A stretch of 64,000 bases of DNA from Pictodentalium vernedei (Eukaryota > Mollusca > Scaphopoda > Dentaliida > Dentaliidae), in contig CM062290.1 in assembly GCA_031216915.1 (NCBI GenBank), forward strand, positions 383,700,718 through 383,764,717. Direction: 5' to 3'. Below the pieces are notes generated by a model, which was not told the origin of the DNA, made no database searches, and saw nothing but the letters and a program-made list of their open reading frames with translations. The translations under genes and the position numbers were made by a program. Shown in pieces: positions 43,717 to 54,678 of this stretch. The stretch's first letter is position 1. Each line of letters starts with the position of its first letter.

Positions 43717-43810
43717 TTTTGAGTTTATCCAAACAATGCATGTGTGGGGCACCTGTTCCTTTGCATTAAAAAGTTAGCAAAAGTCGGAATTAGGACCCTG
43801 AGAGTCAAGT
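43717..43810 (+). repeat. MITE2, right half, interrupted by element M
   Basis: Starts TTTTGAGTTTATCC and runs through GGGGCACCTGTTCC to the degenerate end GGAATTAGGACCCTGAGAG, matching the reverse of 35500-35600. It completes the copy begun at 36445. Confidence 0.7.
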
Positions 43811-44479
43811 ATTACCCCTGTCCATCTTCCCATACATCTGTGAGTTCATATGTACATCCATGTGTATAATGTACAATAACTTTAGTTTCTTTTTGCAAAA
43901 TGTTTTAAAATTTTACAACTGTGCTTATGACCAAAGTCAACTTTGAATTATTATGAATTACTTTCACAGTTATGTCTCTTGATTATACAAAATTTTGCTA
44001 TTTGTTGGTTTATACACAATATCTTTACCATCCCTTGGCAGAACAATTATACACAATATCTTTACCTTCCCTTTGCAGAACAATGTGAAATTTAACAGTT
44101 TTTCGAAAATTTCAAATTGAAAGTCAAGTTCAATTTTCAAATTTCAAATTTCTAGCATATTTTATTCCATAGTTACAGCCTATGGTTGTGCAAAAACTTT
44201 GTTGTTTTGGAATTTCTTTAACTTAATTTTACTTCCATTGGGCAGAATGATTTGAAACTTTACAGGTTTTTTATGAGCATAAGATAAAAGCTAAGTTCAG
44301 TTTTCAGATTTCTATTGCACTTAGCTCCAAAGTTTTTTAGTTGATTGTACAAAAACTTATTGTTTTGTTCCCTCATCATAACTTTACTTGAATGATTTGA
44401 AATTTGACAGCTTTTGTTATGATCACAAACACAGTTATGTTCTCTTTTTCAGATTCCTTATTGACAGAGTCTGCAGTTA
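43811..44479. other. VLCAD intron sequence, no gene seen
   Basis: AT-rich old repeat. A short block (ACACAATATCTTTACC) occurs twice near 44015-44070. No exon was recognised. Confidence 0.45.
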
Positions 44480-46705
44480 ATTTTTAGCTCAACTTTGGCA
44501 AAGCCAAATTTGAGGTATTGTCATGGCCCGTTGTCCGTCTGTCAGTCTGTCCATCTGTCGTGCCGTTCACACGACTCGGGCTAGAGGCCGTATTTATGAA
44601 CTGATCTTTTCGAAACTTCTTGGGTACCTTTGTTATCGTCGTGAGACGAGAACGAGTGTTTTTGGGTCCGGTCTGAAATTCAAGATGGCCACTGGCAGCC
44701 ATTTTGTACAAAATTAGGTGCAATCAGGTTTTTGCTCAGAACTTCCATATGAAAGCTCTGATTTGAATAATTTTTTGTGTGAATGTTTAGTACCATGGGA
44801 TACATCACATATAATACAGGGTTTTTTCTCGTGTATAAATTATGCCAATTAGACTAACTATGATTTATTTAATGTTACTTTCAGCACTGTAACTGCAAAT
44901 GCCAATACGGCTTGGGCTAGAGGCCGTATTTATGAACCGATCTTTACGAAACTTCTACCTTTGTTATCACCGTGGGATGAGAACGAGTGGTTTTGGGTGC
45001 AGTCCGAAATTCAAGATGGCCACCAGCACCCATTTTGTACTTTAGTTAGTGCAGTCAGTTTTGTTGTACAGAACTTCTGCATGAAAGTTCTGATTTGAAT
45101 AAATTTTTGTATGAATGTTTAGTAACATGGAATATTTCACATATAATACGGGTTTTTTTCTTGTGCAAAAATTATGCAAATTAGATGAACTTTGATTTAT
45201 TCAGTGCTACTATACACAGTAAGTGCACATGTCAATACAGTTCGGGCTAGAGTCTGTATTTATGAACCGATCTTCACGAAACTTCATGGGTACCTTTGTT
45301 ATCACCTTGGGACGAGAACGAGTGTTTCTGGGTGCGATCCAAAATTCGAGATGGCTGCCAGTGGGAGCGCGGTGGCTCAGTAGGTAGAGGTGCAGGCTGC
45401 AAGCCGAGAGGTCCTCGGTTCGAATCCCACGTGCGGCAACCGCGTTGTGTCCTTGGGCAAGACACTTCATCTCCATTGCCTGCGTGGGGGCACAATGACG
45501 CCGTGTACTAAGGCGTACTGCACGTCGATGGTACACATGTCTTCAACCAATCTAACCCTGCCTGTGCTGCAGTGCGGAGTTACGATGTTGGGGAGCTGGC
45601 AGCTGCTCGTCGTTGCTCGGAGGTTCTCTCCGGGTACTCCGGCTTCCATTTATTCAGTGCTACTTATACTCAGAAAGTGCACATGTCAATACGGCTCGGG
45701 CTAGAGTCTGTATTTATGAATCGATCTTCACAATTCTGTATGAATGTTTAGTAACATGGAAAACTTCACATAACCTTTGTTATCACCTTGGGACAAGAAC
45801 GAGTGTTTCTGGGTGCGTTCCAAAATTCAAGATGGCTGCCAGTGGCCATTTTGTACCGAAATTAGGTCGAATCAGGTCCAATCAGTTTTTTTGTACACAA
45901 CTTCCATACGGCTCAGGCTAGAGGCTGTATTTATGAACTGATCTTTACAAAACTTCTTGGGTACCTTTGTTATCACCTTGGGACGAGAAAGAGTGTTTTG
46001 GGGTGCAGTCTAAAGTTCAAGATGGCCACCAGCGGCCATTTTGTACCAAATTTAGTGCAATCAGTTTTTTGTACAGAACTTCTGTATGAAAGCTCTGATT
46101 TGAATAAATTGTTGTATGAATGTTTAGTAGCATGGAATACATCACATATAATACAGGTTTTTTTCTTGTGCAAAAATTATGCAAATTAGATGAACTTTAA
46201 TTTATTCAGTACTACTTATACATTGTAAGTGTACATGCCAATACGTCTAGGGCTGGAGGCTGTATTTATGAACTGATCTTCACGAAACTTCTGGGGTGCC
46301 TTTGTTATCACCTTTGGATGAGAACGAGTGTTTTTGGGTGCGGTCCGAAATTCAAGATGGCTGCCGGTGGCCATTTTGTACCAAAATTAGTGCAGTCAGT
46401 TTTTTGTACAGAACTTCTGCATGAAAGTTCTGATTTGAATAAATTTCTGTATGAATGTTTAGTAACATGGAAAACATCACATATAATACAGGTGTTTTTC
46501 TCGAGCAGAAATTATGCAAATTAGATGAACTTTGATTTGTTCAGTGCTACTTATACACAGTAAGTGCACATGTCAATACGGCTCGGGCTAGAGTCTGTAT
46601 TTATGAACTGATCTTCACGAAACCTCTTGGGGTACCTTTGTTATCACTTTGTGACAGGAACGAGTCTTTTTGGGTGCCTTTGTTATCACTGTGCTATGAG
46701 AACAA
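44480..46705 (+). repeat. Tandem array, about seven units of ~335 bp
   Basis: The word CTAGAGGCCGTATTTATGAA or a close variant recurs near 44581, 44920, 45247, 45700, 45912, 46253 and 46587. Each unit also holds GGACGAGAACGAGTGTTT, a block CAAGATGGCTGCC with GGCCATTTTG as an inverted pair, and CATATAATACAGG. The third unit is interrupted by a SINE and two units are shortened. The array starts after AGCTCAACTTTGGCAAAGCC and a CTGTC-rich leader. It is non-coding. Confidence 0.88.
45363..45647 (+). mobile_element. SINE with tRNA-type head
   Basis: The head carries an A box TGGCTCAGTAGG (45373-45384) and a B box GGTTCGAATCC (45417-45427), the internal RNA polymerase III promoter of a tRNA gene. 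The body (TTGTGTCCTTGGGCAAGACA to TCCGGGTACTCCGGCTTCC) is nearly identical to the body of the 5S-headed SINE at 50496. The 3' tail with AATAAATA is missing. It lies inside the third unit of the 335-bp array. Confidence 0.85.
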
Positions 46706-47369
46706 ATATTTTTGGGTTCAGTCAGACCCACTCTGGGACTCAAAGATTTCTTTTCTAGTTTAGCATCTAACTGTCACCCCATTTTTACAATACTTTACCT
46801 ATATATTTGTTACAGGCTACGGTCAGCATTTATGTACAGACCGTTACAATACTATGCATGTACCTTTGTTCTCAGGTCATTACCTAGATGTTTGTCATTG
46901 CTGTGTCACATACTATACATGTACAGGTCTTAAACAAGTTGAGCTACGGTGTCATTGACACTTTCATTTAATTTGTGCACAAGAATTTTACCTTACCTAT
47001 GAACATTTTTTTGTCTGATAATAAATCGAAAACAAAGTTTCATTTTTCTTTCCTAGCTATTTTTGAGTCTTTTTATATAATGATTTGGAATTTAAAAAAA
47101 AAATTATGATCAGAAAAGGAAGACCAGGTCCAATTTTCAGCTTTGTCTTTGACTTTAAATGGCATTAAATATATGAATAAATAATTAAAAAAAAGAACAT
47201 GTATGTATACAATGCTACATATATTCAGCTTTACAGATAGAAGTGCAGATCATGGGAATTTGTGATCAGATCCTTGGAAGTTCTGGAAAAGTCCTTGAAT
47301 TTCAAACTAAATTTGGTGTACAAACTCTGTTTTGGGCATGTTCAGTCAAGTTTTTCTTTTATTTTTTAG
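46706..47369. other. VLCAD intron sequence before the 47370 exon, no gene seen
   Basis: Contains a diverged continuation of the tandem repeat (TACAATACT with CATGTACCTTTGTTCTCAGG near 46850) and AT-rich sequence ending in the TTTATTTTTTAG acceptor. Confidence 0.5.
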
Positions 47370-47442
47370 ACTTCCAAAGCAGTCGATGAATTTGGAGCTT
47401 CTATTGAGAATCAGCTGATAAAATTTGGCAAGAATATAATGG
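47370..47442 (+). CDS. ACADVL: VLCAD-like acyl-CoA dehydrogenase, exon
   Basis: A 73-base exon after TATTTTTTAG encodes TSKAVDEFGASIENQLIKFG then KNIMG, with one base of a split codon before GTATGT. The pattern of a helix ending in LIKFGKNIM corresponds to the A-K-L-I-K-H-K-K-G-I segment of the VLCAD C-terminal domain. It joins in phase to the exon ending at 35936. The remaining exons, which would carry the rest of the C-terminal domain, are not found in the 16.5 kb that follow, so the next intron is longer than that, or the annotation of the gene end needs sequence beyond the window. Confidence 0.8.
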
Positions 47443-47539
47443 GTATGTAATCTTCAGTGCATCTAAAATGTTTTTTTGTTTTTTTTAGCATTTGTTCTCC
47501 TTGGAAATGAAGATTCTCGGGTCTTGGGTCATATTGTGT

Positions 47540-47850
47540 CTGTTTATTATGCCCCTGACTTGAAAAGTCGAAGGGGTATCTAGTGGAGACCTCCGTCCAT
47601 CTGTTTGTCTGTCCATCCATCCATTTGCCCATCCATTCCTCTGTCCGTTCCAACATTTTCCCTTGTATCTTGGCCACTGCTACTCCGATTTGAATGATAT
47701 TTGGTGTTTTGATAGAGCATCATAGGGGAACGATACCTATGTAGCTTGAGTTTCTTCCACACCTTTTTTCCAGAGTTATGGCACTTTTTCACTCTTTCGA
47801 CTTTCGAAAATTGTTTGAAGTCAGGCATTAGAAGGGCTTTGCTATGCAGG
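47540..47850. repeat. CTGTCCATC-rich dispersed repeat
   Basis: Opens with CCTGACTTGAAAAGTCGAAGG, then repeated GTCCATC words, then CCTTGTATCTTGGCC and GAGTTATGGCAC. Composition and layout resemble the leaders of the arrays at 2041 and 44480, but no second full copy is in the window. Confidence 0.5.
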
Positions 47851-48176
47851 CCTCTTGTTTATTATTACTATTTTTTCTATTTATTCACATTGCACCTGTT
47901 TATTTATTTAACTAAATTTGGATAGTAATGTGTATGTTTGTTTGTTTATTGGGGTTTAACCCTTAACTGGTTGAGTGCTGAAGTCCCACATTTGTGCTTG
48001 ACTCTAAAGTGAAAGTACTGTAACTTACAGGCTTCAAATTCTTCCTTCATATTATCTCTCAATCTAACTTAATTGGTCTGTATGGAGTTTCCTTGTTACA
48101 ATTTATGGAAGAGTACCTAAAGGCAAAGACTTGTGAACAAATTCTTATGACTAAAAATAATTTAGCACTCTACCAG
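47851..48176. other. No gene seen
   Basis: AT-rich intron sequence ending at a MITE1 copy. Confidence 0.45.
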
Positions 48177-48420
48177 TTAACCCTTTACCCAACGAATCGG
48201 CCGCATCTGCTCGCATAATATGCAGCAGCTGAAAAAGTATTATTTTTCAAAAAATTTCAACAAAACCATATCATGTGACCCCTCGTTGGAACGAGCTCGA
48301 CGAGCTCGTTCCAATGAGGGGTCACATGATATGGTTTTGTTGAAATTGTTGGAAAATATTTCAAAAAATGATATTTAAAATAATAAATTTTGATATCGTC
48401 TGCGTTGGGTAATGGGTTAA
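48177..48420 (+). repeat. MITE1, complete palindrome
   Basis: Ends TTAACCCTTTACCCAACG and CGTTGGGTAATGGGTTAA, with inner arms CCATATCATGTGACCCCTCG and complement. It contains the uninterrupted site GTATTATTTTTCAAAAA near 48236, the place used by elements F, D and E in other copies. Confidence 0.88.
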
Positions 48421-48635
48421 GGACCTTGAGATTTTTATAAATATTTCGCTGCACTCTGATAGTCTACATCCTGTGGCTTTGCAATTGTTTTAGGCAGGTC
48501 TTGGCTGCTTGTATAATAATATAAAACAACTGCCAAAAAATCTGTAATTTAACTTGTGAGTCCACCCCGAGACAGCATGTTGGGGGTTGTTGCAGTAAAA
48601 GTGATAAAAGTCGTAAATAGGTCCTTGTGGGTTCA
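48417..48635 (+). repeat. MITE2, diverged copy
   Basis: Shares TTAAGGACCTTGAGATTT, GGCAGGTCTTGGCTGC and GTCGTAAATAGGTCCTTG with the other MITE2 copies. It overlaps the TTAA end of the preceding MITE1, so the two lie end to end. Confidence 0.6.
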
Positions 48636-48664
48636 CAAGGCTTTCAACAGCCGAGGTAATATCG

Positions 48665-48965
48665 TATATGGCAGTTTTGGAGGAAGCTGGAGTACTTAGA
48701 GAGAACCACTGATGAGCAGCGAATAACTGTCAGCATTTTCAGCGTACTCATCCAGTAAGAGCAGAATTTCATCTGTTGCATGTATGTGTGCCATCAACAT
48801 GGAGTATGCCTTAACTCACTTTGCCACCATGCTCCAACTTGGGCAGTTAGGATCCAGTGTCTTGCCCAAGTATACAATGAAGATGATGTGGGTCAGAATC
48901 AAACCTATCACCTTTCGATCTGGAGTTCAGTGGTTCAATCTGGAGCCATCTACAATGCTTTAGTA
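48665..48965 (-). mobile_element. Old SINE with the same body, minus strand
   Basis: GGAAGCTGGAGTACTTAGAG followed by AGAACCACTGATGAGCAG is the complement of the body end of the SINEs at 45363 and 50496, and GTGTCTTGCCCAAG is the complement of the CTTGGGCAAGACAC word. The far end resembles a decayed tRNA-type head (GAATCAAACC as a degenerate B box). It is strongly diverged. Confidence 0.6.
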
Positions 48966-49025
48966 TTTAGCAGTTGGCAACTTGTTGCTAAAGCATTGCA
49001 AATGGCACTTTGTTGCACTCAAAGG

Positions 49026-49559
49026 ATGCCACATGGTTAATTTGTCCTCATTTACAATCGATTCCTTTTGGCACTAAAATCTTTCATTTGACACTGAAAA
49101 ATCATTTGGCACCAAACAAAAATTTCTAATGACACCAAAACATTTTGGGCCAGCGTAAACACTCTCTGGGACTCTGCATGAACTCTAACTGATGCTCATT
49201 GCTAATTAGCACATCACTGACAATAACTTCTCTTATTCCCTACAGTCACAAGAAAAGTGGACTTAATCTTCTCAATACACTGGTCTGAAATGTATGATTT
49301 CCAAATTTTGTAATTTGTGGACTTTGAACCCCGTTCTCAAAGATTGGTCTGGTTTAGCCTCAGAAGAATGATCTATAACTTCATAGAATTGAAAGCCTTA
49401 GACAATTTTGTTGCAAGTGTTCTCTAGGGCTGTCAGGATTATTCTATTGTTGATCGGTAATGCCAAAATTGATTAGTATTTTTTGTTGTCGAAGAATCAG
49501 TAATTTTTTCCCCGTTTAATAATTAAAAAATAAATTGATGAAAAAACCTATTGTTTCTA
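49026..49559. other. No gene seen
   Basis: AT-rich sequence with several GGCACC/ACACCAAAA words near 49060-49150. It leads into the foldback. Confidence 0.4.
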
Positions 49560-49870
49560 AAGGTAAAAGTTCAAAAACGTCGACGTTAAACCCCCAAAAG
49601 CCGTTAGAAGCATTTGTCTTTCAGGTACATTCAAAGCTTTGATGTTCTGAACTTTTGAACCGTCAGTGTAATAATCAAGACCGGTCGTCAGTTGCGAACT
49701 TGAGAAGTTCGCAACTGACGACCGGTCTTGATTATTACACTGACAGATCAAAAGTACAGAACATAAAAGCTTTGAATGTACCTAAAGCAGGGTCATCTTC
49801 GTTGTTTACTTGTGGTAGGTCAACTGACTTGAACTTCATTTTTAACGACTTAAAAGAGGTGGGGGGGAGT
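49560..49870. repeat. Long foldback (palindromic MITE-like element)
   Basis: Centre at 49703: 40-base perfect arms (49662-49701 and 49705-49744, with GACCGGTCGTCAGTTGCGAA in the left arm) around a GAG loop. The arms continue with mismatches through AAAGCTTTGATGTTCTG and CAGAACATAAAAGCTTTG to about 150 bases each side. The family is not identified. Confidence 0.75.
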
Positions 49871-50482
49871 CATCAAGGTATGATTAATTGATTATTATTG
49901 ATTATTTGCGACGATTAATAGATTCCTAAATTCAAAAATCTTGTAACCTGTCAAGAAATTACCCTGACTCACCCCAGTTTTCCTTTGTTTATAGACCTAT
50001 TTGGCCTCAATACATCCTATATAGGCATTTAATCTATTATATCTTGTTTGACATAGCTCATGGAGCTCTGTCAAACAAGATATCATAGCATAAGTGCTAA
50101 GTTTATCTCTAGAATATAGGAAAGTAATACAATCCCTGTTAACTGAATACTCCTGTTAATTGAATATTTTTCACTGGCAAAGTGGCTATTCAATTAAGAG
50201 GGTTCCACTGTACAGCCATATTTGGGCTTGTAACTGAAGTTAGCATTTCATTATGGCATAAAATGGTTAAAAAGCAAACTTGTTCTTATAATACTATTGA
50301 GTCTCTAAGTTCCAGATTTGACAAAGGAAATCACTAAATGTATTAACCTCTACATTTTGTAGTGTGTGGCATGGCTCTCATTTGGTGTCTCTTTAGAAAT
50401 TGTAAAGATAAGAGTTTTTGTCCTACCTTCTTTAACTGGTTGAGAGCTTGAGCCGCTATCATGGCTTTACTGAAAAGTTCTG
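49871..50482. other. No gene; small palindromic MITE inside
   Basis: A palindrome at 50028-50095 (ATCTTGTTTGACATAGCTC against GAGCTCTGTCAAACAAGAT) belongs to the small MITE family of 3597 and 53451. The rest is AT-rich sequence. Confidence 0.55.
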
Positions 50483-50867
50483 AATGCCATATTAGTCGGT
50501 AACCGGTTCTTGTCAGATCACTGAAGTTAAGCAATGTCAAGCTCGGTTAATCATCAGATGGGTGACCGACTGAGTGATCAATTTGGACTACCGCATTGTG
50601 TCCTTGGGCAAGGCACTTAACTCCGATTGTCCACATGGGGGCACGATGCTTCTGTGTACTAAGGTGTACTGCACGTCGATGGTATGCATGTCTTCAACCA
50701 ATCTAACTCTGCCTGTGCTGCAGTGCGGAGTTACAATGTTGGGGAGCTGGCAGCTGCTCAGTGGTTCTCTCCGAGTACTCTGGCTTCCTCCACCCATAAA
50801 ACTGTCACGGTCATGATTAGCCATTGTGCGTAAGTATATGACCTTTAAACACCAATAAATAAATATA

Positions 50868-52483
50868 CACAAAGAACTTAATCAAGCACCGCCCCATTTT
50901 TCCTGATTGTTGTGACAAAACCCGGTCATTATAACATCATGACGTTTGTATGGCAACAAATGGTATGATATTCTGATAGTTCATAATCCTAGCTAAACAT
51001 AAAACACAACAATGATTACAATGTGTAACACTTTACTGTAATTTTGGCAGACAAACATGAACATTGGTTTTGCAGGAAATTCCACCCTGTTGTAAGTTTT
51101 GTGCTACAAAGTACCAAAATGGAGATAATGATTGATTAGCAATTGCTAAATGTTCAGTAGCATTGTAAGCCAACAATTAGCAACAATATTGTCAGTAGCG
51201 TGTGTATCCGCCGTGTGCACGGATGACTGCGTCTACCCTCCTCCTCATGCGTGAGGTGAGTCTCCTGATTCGCTGAAGAGGTAACTGCTGCCACTCACGG
51301 TGTATAGCTGCTTCCAAACCGGCCAAATGTCGTGGAGGTGGGTCCAGTGCTTGCACTCTGCGTCCAATCAGATCCCAAATGTGCTCCAGTGGATTGAGAT
51401 CAGGACTCATTGCAGGCCATGGCAGTTTAGTAATCGCGTTGTTGTCAAAAAAAGTTTTCACAAGTCAAGAATGGTGGGGTCGAGCATTGTCCTCCATGAA
51501 CACAGGGCGAGTGGCCAATGGATGGTTGTCAAAATGGGGAACAAGAACAGGTTGCAGAATGTCCCGGATGTAACGATCGCCATTGAGATTGCCTTGCACA
51601 GTTACCAAATCAAGCTTACAATCATGGGACACGCATCCCCAGACCATAACTGATCCGCCACCGAATGGGACTGACACTTGGACGTTCTTTGGCACATATG
51701 CAGTATTTTTGGTTCTCCAAACACGCTGACGTCTGTCAGTAACGTTGAGCAAAAACCGACTTTCGTCCGACCAGTGGACCTTCCTCCATGACGTAAGATT
51801 CCAGTGACGTCGGGCTAGACACCATTCCAAACGAGCTCTTTTATGCCGGTTGGTCAACGCTGGCCGCTTAATCACTCGCCTTGCCTTGAGACCTATTGCC
51901 TTCAATCTGTTTCTCACTGTTCTCTTGCAAAGGGGTCTGTTGGGGAGCCATAGATGCTTCAGAACACCACTACTGGAGAACGGCTGACGTCAAACAAGAC
52001 GTGCAAGGTAACGATCCTCAACTCGACTAGTCTTACGTGGCTGACCTGGTCTCGGTCTGTCCTTTACATGGTCAGTTTGGCGATGTTTTTGAATAAGACG
52101 GCTTACTACAGTATGGTTAATGTCCAGTTGCCGTCCAATTGCTCTACAAGACATTCCCGTTGACTTCATGCCAATAATCTGCCATCTGGTAGCCTCAGTG
52201 TATCTCCCTCGAGCCATCTCGAAAGTAAATGCCTCAATCATTGAAACTGTCACACTTTTATACAGAATTCAGAATGATTTGAAAGTGCTATTTGAGAAAA
52301 TTATGGGTGGTGTGTTGCACGTGCATGTAGTGGCGTGTTTGTGCGACTGACCAAACAACAAACCCCACCAATATTGCGAGGGAATGCAGTTCGATTCCAA
52401 TTTACATCTACCATTTCCAAATTTCGATTATGAATCTTGATGCAATAAAAAATGCTGGGTGGTGCTTGATTAAGTTCTTTGTG
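50868..52483 (-). mobile_element. Tc1/mariner-like DNA transposon
   Basis: 1.6 kb with inverted ends CACAAAGAACTTAATCAAGC and the complement, about 23-26 bp, flanked by the TA duplication at 50866-50867 and 52484-52485 typical of the superfamily. It carries one broken transposase gene on the minus strand. Confidence 0.9.
51192..52217 (-). pseudogene. Tc1-like transposase, one frameshift and one nonsense codon
   Basis: From the ATG at 52217 the protein begins MARGRYTEATRWQIIGM and continues with a helix-turn-helix part (SCRAIGRQLDINHTVVSRLI) and a RPRPGQPRKTS linker. A frameshift near 51985 moves reading to the next block (TVRNRLKAIGLKARRV). The catalytic triad is present: Asp in HWSDESRF, Asp in FMEDNARPH, Glu in SPDLNPLEHIWD (DDE type). 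Directly after NARPHHS a TGA at 51465-51467 replaces what is usually an arginine codon, consistent with CpG decay. The full length would be ~340 residues, normal for Tc1 transposases. It is inactive as it stands. Confidence 0.88.
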
Positions 52484-52503
52484 TATAAATAATGCCATAT
52501 TAG

Positions 52504-53512
52504 TGGCTTTACACTGTGAGCATTAGCTTGTTGTTTGCTTAGCAGTAGAAAAAAATTGTTTAATATAAAACTGTTTTAATACTATTTACTGGAGAATATC
52601 AACATGCACTCTCCAATAAATGGTAATAAAACAACTATTTATGAATAATATTTTGCTAAATTAAGAACACATGTACCCTTGCTTGTAGAATGGTATCTTT
52701 TAAAAAAATACTCATGTTACAAATCACTGTTGAAAAATAATTTTGCTCTCCACCAGTTAATGGAGGTGTGACATTGGTACTATCAGTCCCTATGACACCA
52801 ACAGGAGCAACTGTACATGGTCTTTATTTATAATTAACTGCACAGTTCATTGTGTGTTTAAGGGATTATTCCATATTTTGTATGTAGCCCCCCCACCCCC
52901 CCCCCCCCCCCCCCCACCCCTTCCCACTCTTTCAGGTCCACAATCCCATATCCTTCGATTTAGTTTTAGGTTCAATTCTTTTGGACTTTATATTTCAGGT
53001 TACCATTTTTTCATCACCTCTTAATCTTTACATACTCAAAATATATCTTTATACCCAGTCACCCAAAAAAACAATGTTTATGGGGAATATATTCTTTTCA
53101 GCTTATCTGTGTTTGTTTCTGTGAATTTTTGCATGTGTGTCTCTGTGCATGCATGCACTTTTGTTTTCACCCAATGACTTTTGAATGACTGTTCAGAATC
53201 ATTTGATCTTAGGCTTCTTTTTAATTTTAAACAATATCTATGTCACATTCAATTGTGAAGTATTTCTGACTTTTTTAAAGATATTTTGGCCAAATTGGAC
53301 TTTGAATTTTTGTGTCCATCCAATGTTTGAATGGTTATATATTTGAAATCAATTAATTTCTGGCATGCATTCATAACTTAACCCTCTGTACACTAGTGTC
53401 AAAAGATTAAAATTTTAACATGTAATTATTTCCCATAATGCAATTAGGAATTTAACCAATTCAATCTTGTTGGACATAGCTCATTGAGCTCTGTCTAACA
53501 AGATCGAACTGG
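52504..53512. other. No gene; C-run and small palindrome
   Basis: A poly-C stretch lies at 52888-52919. A palindromic MITE of the 3597 family lies at 53451-53516 and abuts the MITE1 at 53513. No exon was recognised. Confidence 0.5.
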
Positions 53513-53585
53513 TTAACCCTTTACCCAATGAATCGGTCACATCTGCCCGTATTATATGCAAATTCATCAGCTGAAAAACTACTAT
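53513..53585 (+). repeat. MITE1, left part, interrupted by element D
   Basis: TTAACCCTTTACCCAATG to GCTGAAAAACTACTAT, directly followed by the left end of D. The right part resumes at 60501. Confidence 0.88.
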
Positions 53586-54678
53586 ATTTTTATACTGTAC
53601 CAATGACCCAGACATAGCTGGTGCTAACTCTTAAAATATAGGGCCAAACACAAATTTTGCCCCCCAATCCCCCAAATTTGCATCTAAAACTAAAGAAAAC
53701 ATGTCCTGAAAGGCCCTCCACACTTCGCCCCTACTGCGCATGCGCAGTGTCAAGGACGTTCCGAAATTGGCGCCATTAATCATTCTAAGTTTGGCCCTTC
53801 ATCAGTTAACATCTGACTGATCTTTGTGCTTATAAATCTCAGTTTAAATGATGCCAGACACATAAATATTAGTGAAATGGTGATTCTAAGGAGGATAGAG
53901 AAGGAGGAGAGGAAAAGAATGTGTGACAGAATATTATCAGGGCGGTAACTTAAAATTTTTTTATGAAATTATGTTAAGTTACCTATTTTCAAGGCAGCAG
54001 CCATTTTGTTGTCATTCTGATTATTTAGTTACACTGTTTTTTAAGTGTTTTCCTCTCTCCCTGTCCTTTAAGTTCCCCCTTGCTATTCTCCCATGCTTTT
54101 GGCATAGTTTCTGTAATTATTATTACTAAAATTTCTTGGGAGTTTTAGCTGAATAACAGAATGAATTCTGTTCTTTCCCCATGTTTACGTCTTCACCTAC
54201 GGGTGATTAGGCGTTGTGTTCTGCATCTACCATCTGATGTTCTGCAGTTTCTTCCCTGGAAGTCTCTGTTTTGCATCAGATAGTGTATTTTTGGTAACTG
54301 ATTTCGGGCCTGGGTGCCTGGAGTCTTATTTTAGTGTTTTTACACTCATTGTTTACATTTACAACAGCCCTCTGTGTGAGGGGGGGATTTCTAAAGAATA
54401 ATATCTTGATGTTATTTTAATCATAACTAGATACATTATTATTGTTCGTAAGTGTTGAATAAATTGTTTAAAATATTTTTAAAATTTTTGTCCACACTTA
54501 GGCTTGGGATCCATTGGGGCTCAACGTTACTTTTCAGAAACTTGGGCTGTTCTGAAAAAATATTTTTTCAAAATATTTTGATTTCAATTATTTTTTCTAT
54601 ATTAATGGATCATATTATTATTATGTATTTTGATTGCCAGGGGTTAGTGCGAGTACCAGGACTTGTTTTCTTTTCACA

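Larger units (their letters stand above)
50496..52490 (+). mobile_element. SINE with 5S rRNA-type head, tail interrupted by Tc1-like transposon
   Basis: The head matches the 5S rRNA internal promoter region (GTCAGATCACTGAAGTTAAG, then AGATGGGTGACCG). The body from TTGTGTCCTTGGGCAAGGCA to CGAGTACTCTGGCTTCC is shared with the tRNA-headed SINE, followed by a tail ending in AATAAATAAATA. The 13-base direct repeat AATGCCATATTAG at 50483-50495 and 52491-52503 is the target duplication and fixes the ends. The Tc1-like element 50868-52483 lies in the tail. Confidence 0.85.

Noticed and set aside
45363-45440. tRNA gene
   Set aside because: A and B boxes are present, but no clear cloverleaf with acceptor stem was found and the sequence continues into the shared SINE body.
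49557-49891. Two nearly identical small proteins on opposite strands
   Set aside because: They are the two arms of the same palindrome read in both directions; there is no independent sign of coding.
50496-50580. 5S rRNA gene
   Set aside because: Only part of 5S is present and diverged, and it is followed by a SINE body, tail and target duplication. It is a SINE head.
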